Below, in pieces: positions 8,690 through 17,692 of a DNA stretch of 64,000 nucleotides. Each line of letters opens with the position of its first letter. Position 1 is the stretch's first letter. This DNA comes from Halorientalis sp. LT38 (GTDB lineage: Archaea; Halobacteriota; Halobacteria; Halobacteriales; Haloarculaceae): positions 2,542,001-2,606,000 of the forward strand of contig NZ_JAYEZN010000001.1 of the NCBI RefSeq assembly GCF_037031225.1. Direction: 5' to 3'. The notes beneath the pieces are model-generated. The model saw only the letters and a program-made list of their open reading frames with translations, had not been told where the DNA came from and searched no databases. Position numbers and translations under genes: made by a program.

Positions 8690-9817
8690 TCAGGGTTCGT
8701 TCGGGAGGAGTTCGGCGTACAACCTCCGGTAGGTCTCCTGTGCCGTGTCGATCTCGAACTTCTCGACTGAGCGGGCAGCGCGGTCGCCCATCGTCCGTCG
8801 AGTCTCCCCATCGGTGAGCAGCCGCCGCAATCGATCGGTCAGCGCCGCGACGTCTCCTGGCGTGACGAGATAGCCGGTCGCGCCGTCTTCGACTTGCTCC
8901 GGAATCCCGGCGATGTCGGTCGCAACGACCGGCGTTCCGGCCGCGAGCGCCTCCGTGATGACTCGCGGTGTCCCCTCCCGGTAGGAAGGGAGCACCAGCG
9001 CCTCCGAACTGGCCATCAGCTCCGGCACGTCGTCACGATACCCCAGCAGTTCGACTACGGCGTCGAGTCCCCGGGACTCCACGCGGTCGGCCAGATCGTC
9101 GGCCAGCGGCCCATCGCCCGCGACCAGCAACTCGAATTCGGCGTCGCTCCGGAGCCGGTCGACGGCATCGAGGAGGTCCAACAGCCCTTTGCCGTCCGCG
9201 AGCCGTCCCACGAACAGCAGCGTCGGTACGTCGCTCTCGCGGACCGGTATCGCCGACCGGAACCGGTCTAACTCGACGCCGTGATAGATGGTGTGGTACT
9301 GCTCCGGCGTACCGATTCCACGGTCGATATACGTCTGTCTGATGTGTTCGGACTTGACGATCAGCGCCGTGCAGTCTGTCGCTGCCAGTCGCTCCAGTCG
9401 GAGGATCGCGGCGTTGAGAAGTGGGTTCCGGTCTGCCGCGATCGGATCGCCGTGGATCTCGTGGATCACGACCGGTGTGTCGGCCAGTCGCGCCGCGAAA
9501 CGGCCGATGATCCCTGCTTCGGTGCTGTGGGTGTGGAGGAGATCGATGCGCTCACGACGGAGATACCGGGCGACGGCACCGACGGCGACGACTGCCGTCA
9601 CCGGGTTGTAGTGACGGATCGAGTCGAAGACGATGGTGTCGATTCCCCGCTCGGCGACAGACGCCAGTCGATCCGGGTCGTGTCCGGCACCGACACCGAG
9701 TCGAAGGTCGTAGGGCTCCGGCGCCATAGAAAGTGCCTCCAGTGTGTTGAGCGTGGTCTCTTCGGCCCCGCCGTGGAAGAATCGCGTGATGAGGTGGAGG
9801 ACGCGTGGCTCACTCAT
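8690..9817 (-). CDS. Family 4 glycosyltransferase
   Basis: GT-B enzyme of 375 residues. The N-terminus shows HLITRFFHGGAEETTLNTLEAL, where GGAEE is the acceptor-domain loop. The donor domain shows LLFVGRLADGKGLLDLLDA, VAGDGPLADDLADRV and PSYREGTPRVITEALAAGTPVVAT with the conserved glutamates. It overlaps the deacetylase gene start-to-end by 8 bp (9810-9817), so the two are translationally coupled and probably work on the same glycan. Confidence 0.88.
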   Translation of the reverse strand: MSEPRVLHLITRFFHGGAEETTLNTLEALSMAPEPYDLRLGVGAGHDPDRLASVAERGIDTIVFDSIRHYNPVTAVVAVGAVARYLRRERIDLLHTHSTEAGIIGRFAARLADTPVVIHEIHGDPIAADRNPLLNAAILRLERLAATDCTALIVKSEHIRQTYIDRGIGTPEQYHTIYHGVELDRFRSAIPVRESDVPTLLFVGRLADGKGLLDLLDAVDRLRSDAEFELLVAGDGPLADDLADRVESRGLDAVVELLGYRDDVPELMASSEALVLPSYREGTPRVITEALAAGTPVVATDIAGIPEQVEDGATGYLVTPGDVAALTDRLRRLLTDGETRRTMGDRAARSVEKFEIDTAQETYRRLYAELLPNEP

Positions 9818-10793
9818 CTATTCCCTCCGCCGTCCATCGACCGTCCCGGAATTGTCGTGCGATTTCGCCCAAGGGCAGGACCTCGATCCGTTCGGCCGCT
9901 CGTTCGCTCGCGGCGTACGTCAGGACGTCTTCGAGTGCCGTAAGCAATCGATCCGATTCCAGTGCCAGGTTGAACGGGTGAAACCAAAGGTGGAATATCT
10001 CGCCGGTCTCGGCCGCCCGGTCGATTCCCTTCTTTGCCCGGGTCACCTGCGACCGGTCGGGGGTGTACTGCCAGCCACCGTGGTAGGGCCGGAACACCTG
10101 CGAACCGGGGACCGCGACGAGTCCGTCGATGGGTCTCGGGGCCCCCACCGGCGGTGTGGCCATCCGGAACTCGGTCGCGAACCGGAGGCCCTTCCGTACC
10201 GCTGTCGGTAGCCTGGCCCGCTCGTACCACTGCAGATCCGGACTCCGGTACGTTTCGATGCCGTTGTCGGCCAGCACGGAACGGTAGCCGACGCGATTAC
10301 GTGGATACACGAAGGAATCGGGCGACAGGCCCGCCTCCCGTGCCACCGAAAGAGCGCTTTCGATCTCACGTTCGGCGGCATCGCGGTTGCACTCGTTCTC
10401 GTCCAGAACCATGTGGGAGTAGCCGTGGAGACCGATCTCCTGGTCGGTCGAACACCCTTGGATCGTCTCCAGCACGTCCGGTGCGTACCAGAGGTCCCTA
10501 TCGACGCCGGTCTGACAAGGTAAGGCCGCTTTCCAGTCGCCGACCCACTCGAACTGGGGGTCGATCATGTCGGCGTGGACCTGGGCGGTGGCGGAGCAGT
10601 CGTCGAGGAGATGTGCGACGAGTGCCCATGTCGCAGGAATCTCGTACTTGGCGAAGAGATTACACAGTCGATCGACGACCTCTCGTGTTCGGGTGTACGC
10701 TCGCTCGTGAGCTACGACGCCGACGGTGTCGAAACAACCCCATGCAAACTCCGTGTCCAGCGAGATCGTCACGACACCCGGCCGCTTCGACAT
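9810..10793 (-). CDS. Polysaccharide deacetylase-like protein
   Basis: A 327-residue NodB/carbohydrate esterase 4-type protein. It starts VVTISLDTEFAWG, where the aspartate would be the catalytic base, and has EIGLHGYSHMVLDENECN supplying the HxxxH metal pair. SFVYPRNRVGYRSVLADNGIETYRSPD resembles the RPP and C-terminal motifs. No signal peptide is present, so it would act on cytoplasmic, lipid-linked sugars, removing N- or O-acetyl groups. Its stop overlaps the downstream glycosyltransferase start. Confidence 0.82.
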   Translation of the reverse strand: MSKRPGVVTISLDTEFAWGCFDTVGVVAHERAYTRTREVVDRLCNLFAKYEIPATWALVAHLLDDCSATAQVHADMIDPQFEWVGDWKAALPCQTGVDRDLWYAPDVLETIQGCSTDQEIGLHGYSHMVLDENECNRDAAEREIESALSVAREAGLSPDSFVYPRNRVGYRSVLADNGIETYRSPDLQWYERARLPTAVRKGLRFATEFRMATPPVGAPRPIDGLVAVPGSQVFRPYHGGWQYTPDRSQVTRAKKGIDRAAETGEIFHLWFHPFNLALESDRLLTALEDVLTYAASERAAERIEVLPLGEIARQFRDGRWTAEGIDE

Positions 10794-10817
10794 GCTGTCT
10801 CCCTTGGGACACCCGCC

Positions 10818-10824
10818 ATTTAAC
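10818..10824 (-). promoter_or_regulatory. TATA-like box of the deacetylase operon
   Basis: ATTTAAC (read GTTAAAT on the minus strand) is centred 28 bp upstream of the minus-strand ATG at 10793 and forms one half of a divergent promoter. Confidence 0.45.
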
Positions 10825-10851
10825 GCCTGAGGTTCCTGCCGTCGTGCTTAG

Positions 10852-10860
10852 TATTTTTAC
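10852..10860 (+). promoter_or_regulatory. TATA-like box of the gene at 10884
   Basis: TATTTTTAC centred 28 bp before the ATG at 10884; the plus-strand half of the divergent promoter region 10794-10883. Confidence 0.5.
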
Positions 10861-10883
10861 CCCCCGCCTTTGTTTGGACCCCT

Positions 10884-12356
10884 ATGTCATCTTTCGTCGA
10901 CAGTCTCTCGGATCGAACCCACTCTCTGATCGGGGCAATCATCGGTGGGTATTTTCTCCTCACCCGGTTGCCGACGTTGAGCGACGCCCTCGTCGGGTAC
11001 TACCATCCCCGTCTCCCGGTTTTGAACGTTATCCTGTCGTACTCGTTTCTCGACTACGGATTAGGGACCTACGGCTTTGAGACCTACGCCGAGAGTAGCG
11101 GCGGCCTGCACCTTTTTTCGCTTCTCAGTGCCCCGTTTGTCGCTGCGTTTGGACCCCCAGGGACCCGAATCGTCGCCATCCTGTTGACCGGGCTGACAGT
11201 CGTCGTGACCTTTCTCACGGTTCGCCGACTCTACGATGAGCGGACGGCGTTACTCGCGGCTGCGATTCTGACAGTGAGCCCGATGTTCCAGTTTTTCGGG
11301 ACGGCCGCTTTCCCGGAGGCTTTTGAAATATTCGCCGTCACCGTCGCCGTGTACGCCTTCGTTCGGTACCGTGACGATGCTGGCTACCCCTGGCTCGGCG
11401 TGAGCGTCATCTTTCTGATCGCCGGCATTCTCGACCACGCGTGGGCGGCACTCGTGTTCGCGCCACTGGCCGTCGTCACATTCGTGGACCGCAAGTACGC
11501 TGTGACCGTGCTGTACGGCGTCGCTACTGCTCTCTCGGCGGTCTTCGTCTATTATGTGACTAACATCTCCGGGAAGGGTTCTTCACTCGAAGCTTACAGC
11601 GTCTTCTATCGACCCGGGCCGCTCTTCGATCCGATGTTCTACATTGAGTTCTCGTACAATGCGCTCGGATTCGCTCTCTCGCCGGTGTTCGGTGTACTCG
11701 TGATCCCTTTCGCAGTGTACTACTTTCTGCAAAGGCGGCACCTCCTCGTTGCCTCGTGGGCAATTGCCGGTATTTCACCCGTCATACTGTTCCCGCGCGG
11801 TGCGTCTATTCACTTCTACTATCTCTGGGGGCTCCTCGTTCCCGGATCTATGTTACTTTCTGTTATGGTGTTTGATGTCGCCGAATGGGTAAGTGGGATC
11901 CGCAATCAGGTGACTACCGATCGGGCGGTACAGATCGGGGCGGTGGTCGTGCTCGGACTCGTGCTGGTCTCGTCATTAGTCGTCGGTCCGCTCGGACTCA
12001 TTATGCCTCCACCAGCTGGCGCAGACCGACTTCTAGAGGGTACTTGTGTTCAGGAACAGATCGACAATCGGGGTATCATGAGCGACGACGTGGCCATCGT
12101 TACGTCGCTTGACGCGACGAAAGAGGAGTCGGGAGAGACGATCTACCTGCACGCCTATCTCATGTACGCGAGATTGTACATGAGAGCGCCCGATTCGCCT
12201 CAAGTATACCGGAACCTGACGGTGGCACGGGCGGACGGTCGTCCGCTCGTCGTCGATTTCAAAGGGACTTACGTGGAGGCCCAGAGCGAACGGGGGCCGT
12301 CACCAGTCGTCTACGCTCGAGAGAACGGCTCGTACACGCGGGTCTGCCTGGCCTAA
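10884..12356 (+). CDS. Polytopic membrane protein, GT39/PMT-like
   Basis: A 490-residue protein with about eleven to twelve membrane segments and a C-terminal soluble part (about 385-490). The topology, the early YYHPRLPVLNVILSYSFLDYG loop and FFGTAAFPEAFEIFAVTVAVY resemble ArnT/PMT-type GT-C glycosyltransferases, which use dolichyl-phosphate sugars outside the membrane. An acidic pair expected in the first loop is not clear (FETYAE is the best candidate), so the enzymatic call is tentative. It stands alone on the plus strand between minus-strand glycan genes. Confidence 0.6.
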   Translation: MSSFVDSLSDRTHSLIGAIIGGYFLLTRLPTLSDALVGYYHPRLPVLNVILSYSFLDYGLGTYGFETYAESSGGLHLFSLLSAPFVAAFGPPGTRIVAILLTGLTVVVTFLTVRRLYDERTALLAAAILTVSPMFQFFGTAAFPEAFEIFAVTVAVYAFVRYRDDAGYPWLGVSVIFLIAGILDHAWAALVFAPLAVVTFVDRKYAVTVLYGVATALSAVFVYYVTNISGKGSSLEAYSVFYRPGPLFDPMFYIEFSYNALGFALSPVFGVLVIPFAVYYFLQRRHLLVASWAIAGISPVILFPRGASIHFYYLWGLLVPGSMLLSVMVFDVAEWVSGIRNQVTTDRAVQIGAVVVLGLVLVSSLVVGPLGLIMPPPAGADRLLEGTCVQEQIDNRGIMSDDVAIVTSLDATKEESGETIYLHAYLMYARLYMRAPDSPQVYRNLTVARADGRPLVVDFKGTYVEAQSERGPSPVVYARENGSYTRVCLA

Positions 12357-12414
12357 ATTGTCAGCGGACAGAGTAAACGACCGAGTTATTCCTCGCTCCG
12401 GGCGAAGCGGTTCG

Positions 12415-13866
12415 TCAGGTATCCCCATTCTCTGTACTGAGAAACCGAGAAGCGTCACTCGCGACGGCCCACAGCTGTCGAACGACGATCTTCACATCGA
12501 ACCAAAAAGACTGTCGGCGGATGTACTCCACGTCGTACCGGAGTTTCTGCGCTGGTTCGTGGCCGGTCGCGTTGTTGATCTGAGCCAGGCCGGTGAGTCC
12601 CGGCTTGACGAACCAGCGACTCCGCCAGTCCTCGGCCCCGGAGGCCATGTCCGTGTCAAGTTCGGGCCGTTCCGGTCGAGGACCGACGACGCTCATGTGT
12701 CCCACCAGAATCGACCATAGCTGTGGGATCTCGTCGAGGTGGGTCTGCCGGAGTATCCGGCCGACTCGAGTGACGCGCGGATCGACACCTCCACTGTCTT
12801 CCTCGGAGAGTTTCGCGCCAGACTCCACCTCGGCTTCTGGGATCATGCTCCGGAACTTGTATACGGTGAATGTGTCGCCGAACTCGGCGGTCCGCTCCTG
12901 ACTGTAGAGGATCGGGCCGGGGCTGTCCAATTTTACCGCGACTGCGATGGCCAGGATTACTGGCAAGAGCAGGAGCAACCCAATGGCCCCGAACGACACG
13001 TCGAACAGTCGCTTGATCACGTAATCCTGCCAGTCCCACGGATCGAGATCGACCTCGACGAGGTCGCCGCCGGCCAGCCCTGCAGTCAGCACGTCGTCGG
13101 CGTGTTCGCGGTGGACCATCGCCGTAACACCGCGATCGTAACAGGTGTCGAGCGTCCCGAAGAACTCAGCCCGATCCGTGTCGGCGAAGGCCAGAAGCGC
13201 AGTGTCGATCTCGTGTTTGACCAGCACTTCGTCCAGCCGCGAGAGTCCGCCTAGGTTCGAGAGTTCGTCCAGACGCGTCTCGACCGTTCCGCCGTCCGAG
13301 ATCTCTGGTTCCCCCGTTACAGCTCCCCGATCGGTCTCGTACGACGACGGCGGCGAGACGTACCCGATCACTGGCAGCTCGGTCTCCTCCAGGATCGCCG
13401 CCATCGCCGTCGGGTCGTCGCCGACGATGATCGCTCGCGATCGTTCACTGGGCCGCCGCCGGATCGCGACCGCCCAGGCCGGCAGCCAGAGTAACAGGAA
13501 GCCGGTCGCCAACATCAGCGTCGCTCGCGGGACCCGATAGTTGTAGTCGAAATAGCCCAGCGCTGCCAGGCCGACCATCGCCAGCATGAGCCGCTTCTGG
13601 GTGAGCAGTATCGTGTCCAGTACGCGGCGGGGCCGCGGTTTGAAGAGCGGCCACATCGCGGCCAGCGTCACGAGCAGCGTCGTCGCGACGACCAGGATCA
13701 GCTCGCCGTTCGACAACACGGCCGGCGCTGGACCGCCGATATACGGCACGCGACTCAACGCGTTCTGAAGCAGTGGGTAGTTGACCAACCAGACAGCGAA
13801 CGCGGTGAGCCCGGCAGTCCCGAGGACGCTCGCGACCCGGTACCGCCAGCCCGTAGCCATTAGCAC
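12415..13866 (-). CDS. Polyprenyl glycosylphosphotransferase (WbaP/bacterial sugar transferase family)
   Basis: Initiating enzyme that moves a sugar-1-phosphate from a nucleotide sugar to polyprenyl phosphate. The 483-residue protein has about four N-terminal membrane helices, a nucleotide-binding-like middle domain (about 130-280) and the diagnostic C-terminal domain: [71 protein letters not shown] and [10 protein letters not shown]. It probably starts the glycan built by the surrounding genes. It is transcribed divergently from the large membrane protein at 13995. Confidence 0.9.
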   Translation of the reverse strand: MLMATGWRYRVASVLGTAGLTAFAVWLVNYPLLQNALSRVPYIGGPAPAVLSNGELILVVATTLLVTLAAMWPLFKPRPRRVLDTILLTQKRLMLAMVGLAALGYFDYNYRVPRATLMLATGFLLLWLPAWAVAIRRRPSERSRAIIVGDDPTAMAAILEETELPVIGYVSPPSSYETDRGAVTGEPEISDGGTVETRLDELSNLGGLSRLDEVLVKHEIDTALLAFADTDRAEFFGTLDTCYDRGVTAMVHREHADDVLTAGLAGGDLVEVDLDPWDWQDYVIKRLFDVSFGAIGLLLLLPVILAIAVAVKLDSPGPILYSQERTAEFGDTFTVYKFRSMIPEAEVESGAKLSEEDSGGVDPRVTRVGRILRQTHLDEIPQLWSILVGHMSVVGPRPERPELDTDMASGAEDWRSRWFVKPGLTGLAQINNATGHEPAQKLRYDVEYIRRQSFWFDVKIVVRQLWAVASDASRFLSTENGDT

Positions 13867-13994
13867 TGATAACTCGACCGCCGGACATAAGGCCTACGAC
13901 AGCCGTCATGCGAGCGTCTGACCGAGGTCGAAGGCCCGTTTCGACGCGTCGACTCGGGGATAACCTCTTACCCTCACCATACAGACACACGAAC

Positions 13995-16055
13995 GTGTCA
14001 CGGCTGTCGGGGTTTGCGCAGATCGAGAGCCAGGATCTGTCCGGGAGCGCTGCGCAGTGGCGGCACCGACTCGGCCAGGCCCTCTTCGGCGACCGTTACG
14101 GCGTCGTCCTCTTCCTCGGGACGCTCACCCTCCTCGCGACGTACTGGCGGGTCGGCGTCTTCATCACCGACAGTTACGCCATCGCAAACGGCCTCGTCAA
14201 CGTCGCGGACGGTCACCTCGCGATCACGCGGATGGAGTACTCGATCACCCTCGGCTCCCAGCCCGGCCTCTGGTACGCCGACGGCGCTGTCTACGCCCGC
14301 AATTACACGCACATCTTCCTCTCGTTGCCCGTCTACTGGCTTCTAGAGGCCCTCACAGTCCTCTTCGACCTGCGGCTGGTCCTCGTGGCCGCATGGTCGG
14401 GCCTCCTCGTCCTCCTGTTCGACCGGGTCGGCCGCCTCACGAACCGCCACCGGTCGATCGCGACCACCGGCGCAGTATTCGCCCTTCTGGCCTTCCTCGC
14501 GAGCACACTCGTCGCCGCCCCGCTCCCCGATCGGTGGACGGCATTCCTCGCGCTGCAGGTGACGACGATGGCCGCAGTGGCGTTCACCGCCGTGGTCCTC
14601 TACAGAGTGCTGGCACACGCTCACGGACGCCGTGTCGGGCTCCTGTTCGGTGCGGCAGCCGGAGTCGCCTCGCCGATTGGGTTCTGGGCCTCACTCCCGA
14701 AACGCCACGCTCTCTCGGCGCTCGCGGTTGTCGCCGTCCTGGGAGCGTTCTACTTCAGCCGGGCGGCCGACACCCGTCGACGTGTGCTCGGCCTGCGGGC
14801 GCTCGCCTACGCCGTCGTGGCGCTGTTCGCGTGGCTCCACGCGCTGGAGGCGCTGGTGGTCTTCGCAGTTCTGATCCCGATAGACCTCGCGACGGCGCGC
14901 TCGAATCACCCGAAACACCTCGCGGTCGTCGGCGTCGTCTTCCTGGTCGCGCTCTCGCCTTTCCTCGCGACCAACGCGGCCATCAACGACAATCCGTTCC
15001 AGCCGCCCCGGTCGCTCGAAGGCTACTCCGGACAGGTCGACCCGCTCGCCATCGATGGCGGACAGAACGGTGGTGACGGAACCGCAACGCCGACACCGAC
15101 ACCAACTGCGACCGATACACCCACACGAAACGGGACCGGGACGACCAGCGAGACGCCGCCCGAGAACGCTACTAGGGGATCGACGGCTCCGGAGTCGCCG
15201 GACTCGGACTCCGCACCGGGGCCGATCGCCTTGCTCCTGGCCGCAATGACGGCCATTCTCGCGGTCGTCGTCGAGGGGAGTACCTGGGCGTTCGGCAAGG
15301 CGTGGTCCTACGTCGATCCCGGCCTCACGCTAGCCCAGGAGGAACCGGAGCGCCTCTACCGCATTTTCGTCAGGAGCGGCAGGATTCCGGAGTACGTCGA
15401 CTACCATATGACCGACCACGAGGCGGTCGACCTCGCGCTGCTCGAAGTCGCACCGCTGCTCGGCGCCCTCCTCGGTGTCGTTGGGGCGAGTCTCCGGAAC
15501 CTCCAGTCGATCTCCGCCGACGGCCTTCGCACCGCACTCGACCGGCCTACGCGCCAGACCGACTTGCTTGTGGTCGCCATGGTGGGCGCGCTCGCGCTGA
15601 TGAACGTCGAGCGACTGCCGCGTCACACTCAGATCACCGCAAGATACCTCGCTCCCGTCGTCCCCCTGTTGCTGTACGGCGTCGCCCGCCTGAACTGCGT
15701 CCACCGCGTCCTCAGGACTGATTCGCGCTTGATCGCCAGCGCGTACCTCGCCACCCTCGTCACCGGTGGTCTCGGCTTCCTGGCGGCCAACCTGTTACTC
15801 GGACTCGCGCTCGGCGAAGCGATGCAACTCCACGCGCTGGTCAATCTGGCGAGTGCCGGCTTGCTGGCAGGCTGGGCGTTCGTGGCTGGGGCCGGTGTCG
15901 ACCTCGACGAGCGAGTCGGCGTCGTCTCGCTCGCTGTCCCCGCAGCGTTGTCGACGCTGTTTCTCCTCTTCACTGGCCTCATCTACTTCCAGTACGCGGA
16001 CTACGCATTACCGCTGGTCGAGACGTTAGTGGAGCTGTTGCCGATCAGCGTCTGA
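13995..16055 (+). CDS. Large haloarchaeal polytopic membrane protein of unknown function
   Basis: About 686 residues with roughly twelve hydrophobic helices. The early loop GSQPGLWYADGAVYARNYTH resembles the substrate loops of GT-C-type proteins. An extracytoplasmic low-complexity insert rich in Thr/Pro (about 355-410, TPTPTPTATDTPTRNGTG) looks like a site for O-glycosylation. The GTG at 13995 is chosen because a TATA-like ATAACC box lies about 27-35 bp upstream; an in-frame ATG at 13908 would add 29 basic residues. It sits beside the initiating sugar transferase. Possibilities are a GT-C enzyme or a glycan export component; neither is proven. Confidence 0.6.
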   Translation: MSRLSGFAQIESQDLSGSAAQWRHRLGQALFGDRYGVVLFLGTLTLLATYWRVGVFITDSYAIANGLVNVADGHLAITRMEYSITLGSQPGLWYADGAVYARNYTHIFLSLPVYWLLEALTVLFDLRLVLVAAWSGLLVLLFDRVGRLTNRHRSIATTGAVFALLAFLASTLVAAPLPDRWTAFLALQVTTMAAVAFTAVVLYRVLAHAHGRRVGLLFGAAAGVASPIGFWASLPKRHALSALAVVAVLGAFYFSRAADTRRRVLGLRALAYAVVALFAWLHALEALVVFAVLIPIDLATARSNHPKHLAVVGVVFLVALSPFLATNAAINDNPFQPPRSLEGYSGQVDPLAIDGGQNGGDGTATPTPTPTATDTPTRNGTGTTSETPPENATRGSTAPESPDSDSAPGPIALLLAAMTAILAVVVEGSTWAFGKAWSYVDPGLTLAQEEPERLYRIFVRSGRIPEYVDYHMTDHEAVDLALLEVAPLLGALLGVVGASLRNLQSISADGLRTALDRPTRQTDLLVVAMVGALALMNVERLPRHTQITARYLAPVVPLLLYGVARLNCVHRVLRTDSRLIASAYLATLVTGGLGFLAANLLLGLALGEAMQLHALVNLASAGLLAGWAFVAGAGVDLDERVGVVSLAVPAALSTLFLLFTGLIYFQYADYALPLVETLVELLPISV

Positions 16056-16078
16056 CTAATCTGTCCCGGCCTAAACCC

Positions 16079-17404
16079 TCACTCCGGCGAACCTGCCGCA
16101 AACTCGCCGTCCTCGTCGAACTCGACCACCTCTGGCTCTTCCACCACCCGAAGATCATCGCGTTCACGTGCCGCCTCGACCAGCGGCTCGGAAGCGTAAC
16201 ACTGCTTCAGTCGCATCGTGTCCGTCACCCGCAACAGACGCGCCTCCGGCCCCGGAACCGGCCCGATCGTTCCCAACGTCGCCAGCAGCCCCGCCCGATC
16301 CGACTCGACGACGGGTGGCAGTCGCACGCCCCGAACGGTACTCGCGGTAATGGCGTTGATCAGCGATTTCGACCAGTCGAGTTCAGACGCGATGGTCTCG
16401 TGGGCCACGTCGGCCTGTCCCATCCCCATCGCGTTGCCCTTCGTCTTGTCCGTGTAGCCGCGGAGGTAGATGCGCTTGATCTCGGGCGACTCGGGTTCGG
16501 GTTCGGCGATCGTGAAGTGGCGTCGACCGGTGACGTTCGTGTCCATCCCCTGGCCGCTGACGTCCTTCCCGAGCTGGTCGACCACCAGCACGTCCAGTTC
16601 GTCGAAGGGGAGCTTCGGCATGCGCTCCCAGGCGGTCTCCAACAACTCGGCCTCCCGATCCAGGAAGTCCGACGCGGGGACGCCCTCGAGCAGCGTGGTG
16701 TCGTCGTGTTCGTCTTCGACGATGGCGACGCCGCCAGCGACGGGCAACTCCGCGAGGAGCCGATCGGCTATCTCGGGAAGCATGTTCCGGAGGCTCCAGT
16801 CGACGGCCCAGTCGTGGGCCATCTTCGCGCCGCGCTGTTTGCCCATCCCGATGACGAGCATCTTCGAGAGCCCGCTCTCGACCTCGCCCGAGAAGTCGGT
16901 GTGGGGCTTGATCCGGTTGACCGGGACGATCGCGTCGGCCTCGGCGGCGATCGAATCGAAGTAGACCCGCACGTCGCGGTCGGGCGTGCGGCCGACCTCG
17001 ACGACGTCCATCGTCGCTCGGATCTCACAGCCGATCGACTCCTCGGTGACGCCGAGCGTGGCGAGTTTGTCGCGCTGGCCCTCGGCCGTCGCGCCGCCGT
17101 GGCTCCCCATCGCAGGGAAGACGAACGGTTCGAATCCCTGTTCGCGCACGCCGCGGACGACGCCGCCGACGATGGTAGATAGGTTCGCGATACCGCGACT
17201 GCCCGCGCCGACCGCGACTTCGCCCCCCTCCGGCACCCCCTCGAAGTCCAGGTCCGCGACGGCGTCGGCCGCGCGGCGTTCGATCTCGTCGGTCGGGATC
17301 GGGTCCACGTCCCAGACCTGCTCTACGACGCCCAGCTTCGGGAATTCGAGGTCGCCGGTCGCTTTCCGGACGTCGGTTTCGGGGATCGTGAGGGAGTCTC
17401 GCAT
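16079..17404 (-). CDS. LarA N-terminal-like (DUF2088-type) protein
   Basis: About 441 residues. GSRGIANL and FVFPAMGSHGGATAEGQ near residues 70-110 and VNRIKPHTDFSGEVESGLSKM near 165-190 resemble the lactate racemase N-terminal domain family. The true LarA cofactor lysine and C-terminal motifs cannot be confirmed by eye. No larB/larC/larE cofactor genes are nearby, so lactate racemisation is not supported; a related 2-hydroxyacid or sugar-acid enzyme is possible. The ATG at 17404 is chosen because the in-frame upstream extension (to 17539) is poorly conserved in character. It is convergent with the gene ending at 16055. Confidence 0.58.
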   Translation of the reverse strand: MRDSLTIPETDVRKATGDLEFPKLGVVEQVWDVDPIPTDEIERRAADAVADLDFEGVPEGGEVAVGAGSRGIANLSTIVGGVVRGVREQGFEPFVFPAMGSHGGATAEGQRDKLATLGVTEESIGCEIRATMDVVEVGRTPDRDVRVYFDSIAAEADAIVPVNRIKPHTDFSGEVESGLSKMLVIGMGKQRGAKMAHDWAVDWSLRNMLPEIADRLLAELPVAGGVAIVEDEHDDTTLLEGVPASDFLDREAELLETAWERMPKLPFDELDVLVVDQLGKDVSGQGMDTNVTGRRHFTIAEPEPESPEIKRIYLRGYTDKTKGNAMGMGQADVAHETIASELDWSKSLINAITASTVRGVRLPPVVESDRAGLLATLGTIGPVPGPEARLLRVTDTMRLKQCYASEPLVEAARERDDLRVVEEPEVVEFDEDGEFAAGSPE

Positions 17405-17692
17405 AAGTACCGAGGGGAGGGGCCAGACGGCCAATAAGGCCACGGTCGATGGCCGCTCGAAAGCTCTCGATGGTCTCGAACAGCCGCTTGCTCGGCCGAA
17501 AGTGACTATCTCGCGGGGTGTGGAGGACAGCGAGTTCATTATTACGATAACAAGTGGTCGAACAATGGATCGAGAGTCGCTGGAACTGACAGGAACACCA
17601 GAATCCGCTGTCGATCTGTCGTCGGGATAGCGACCGTCTCTCCGCAGATCCCATTCGTAAGCGTCTTTCCGGACGCTTCCGAACGACTGTCA

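Noticed and set aside
17130-17145. GGTTCGAATCCC resembling a tRNA T-arm
   Set aside because: It lies inside the LarA-like coding sequence with no acceptor or anticodon stem around it.
17565-17630. 21-residue open frame after an AT-rich box (17536-17551)
   Set aside because: Promoter spacing is tempting, but the peptide is very short, has no sequence features and could not be supported.
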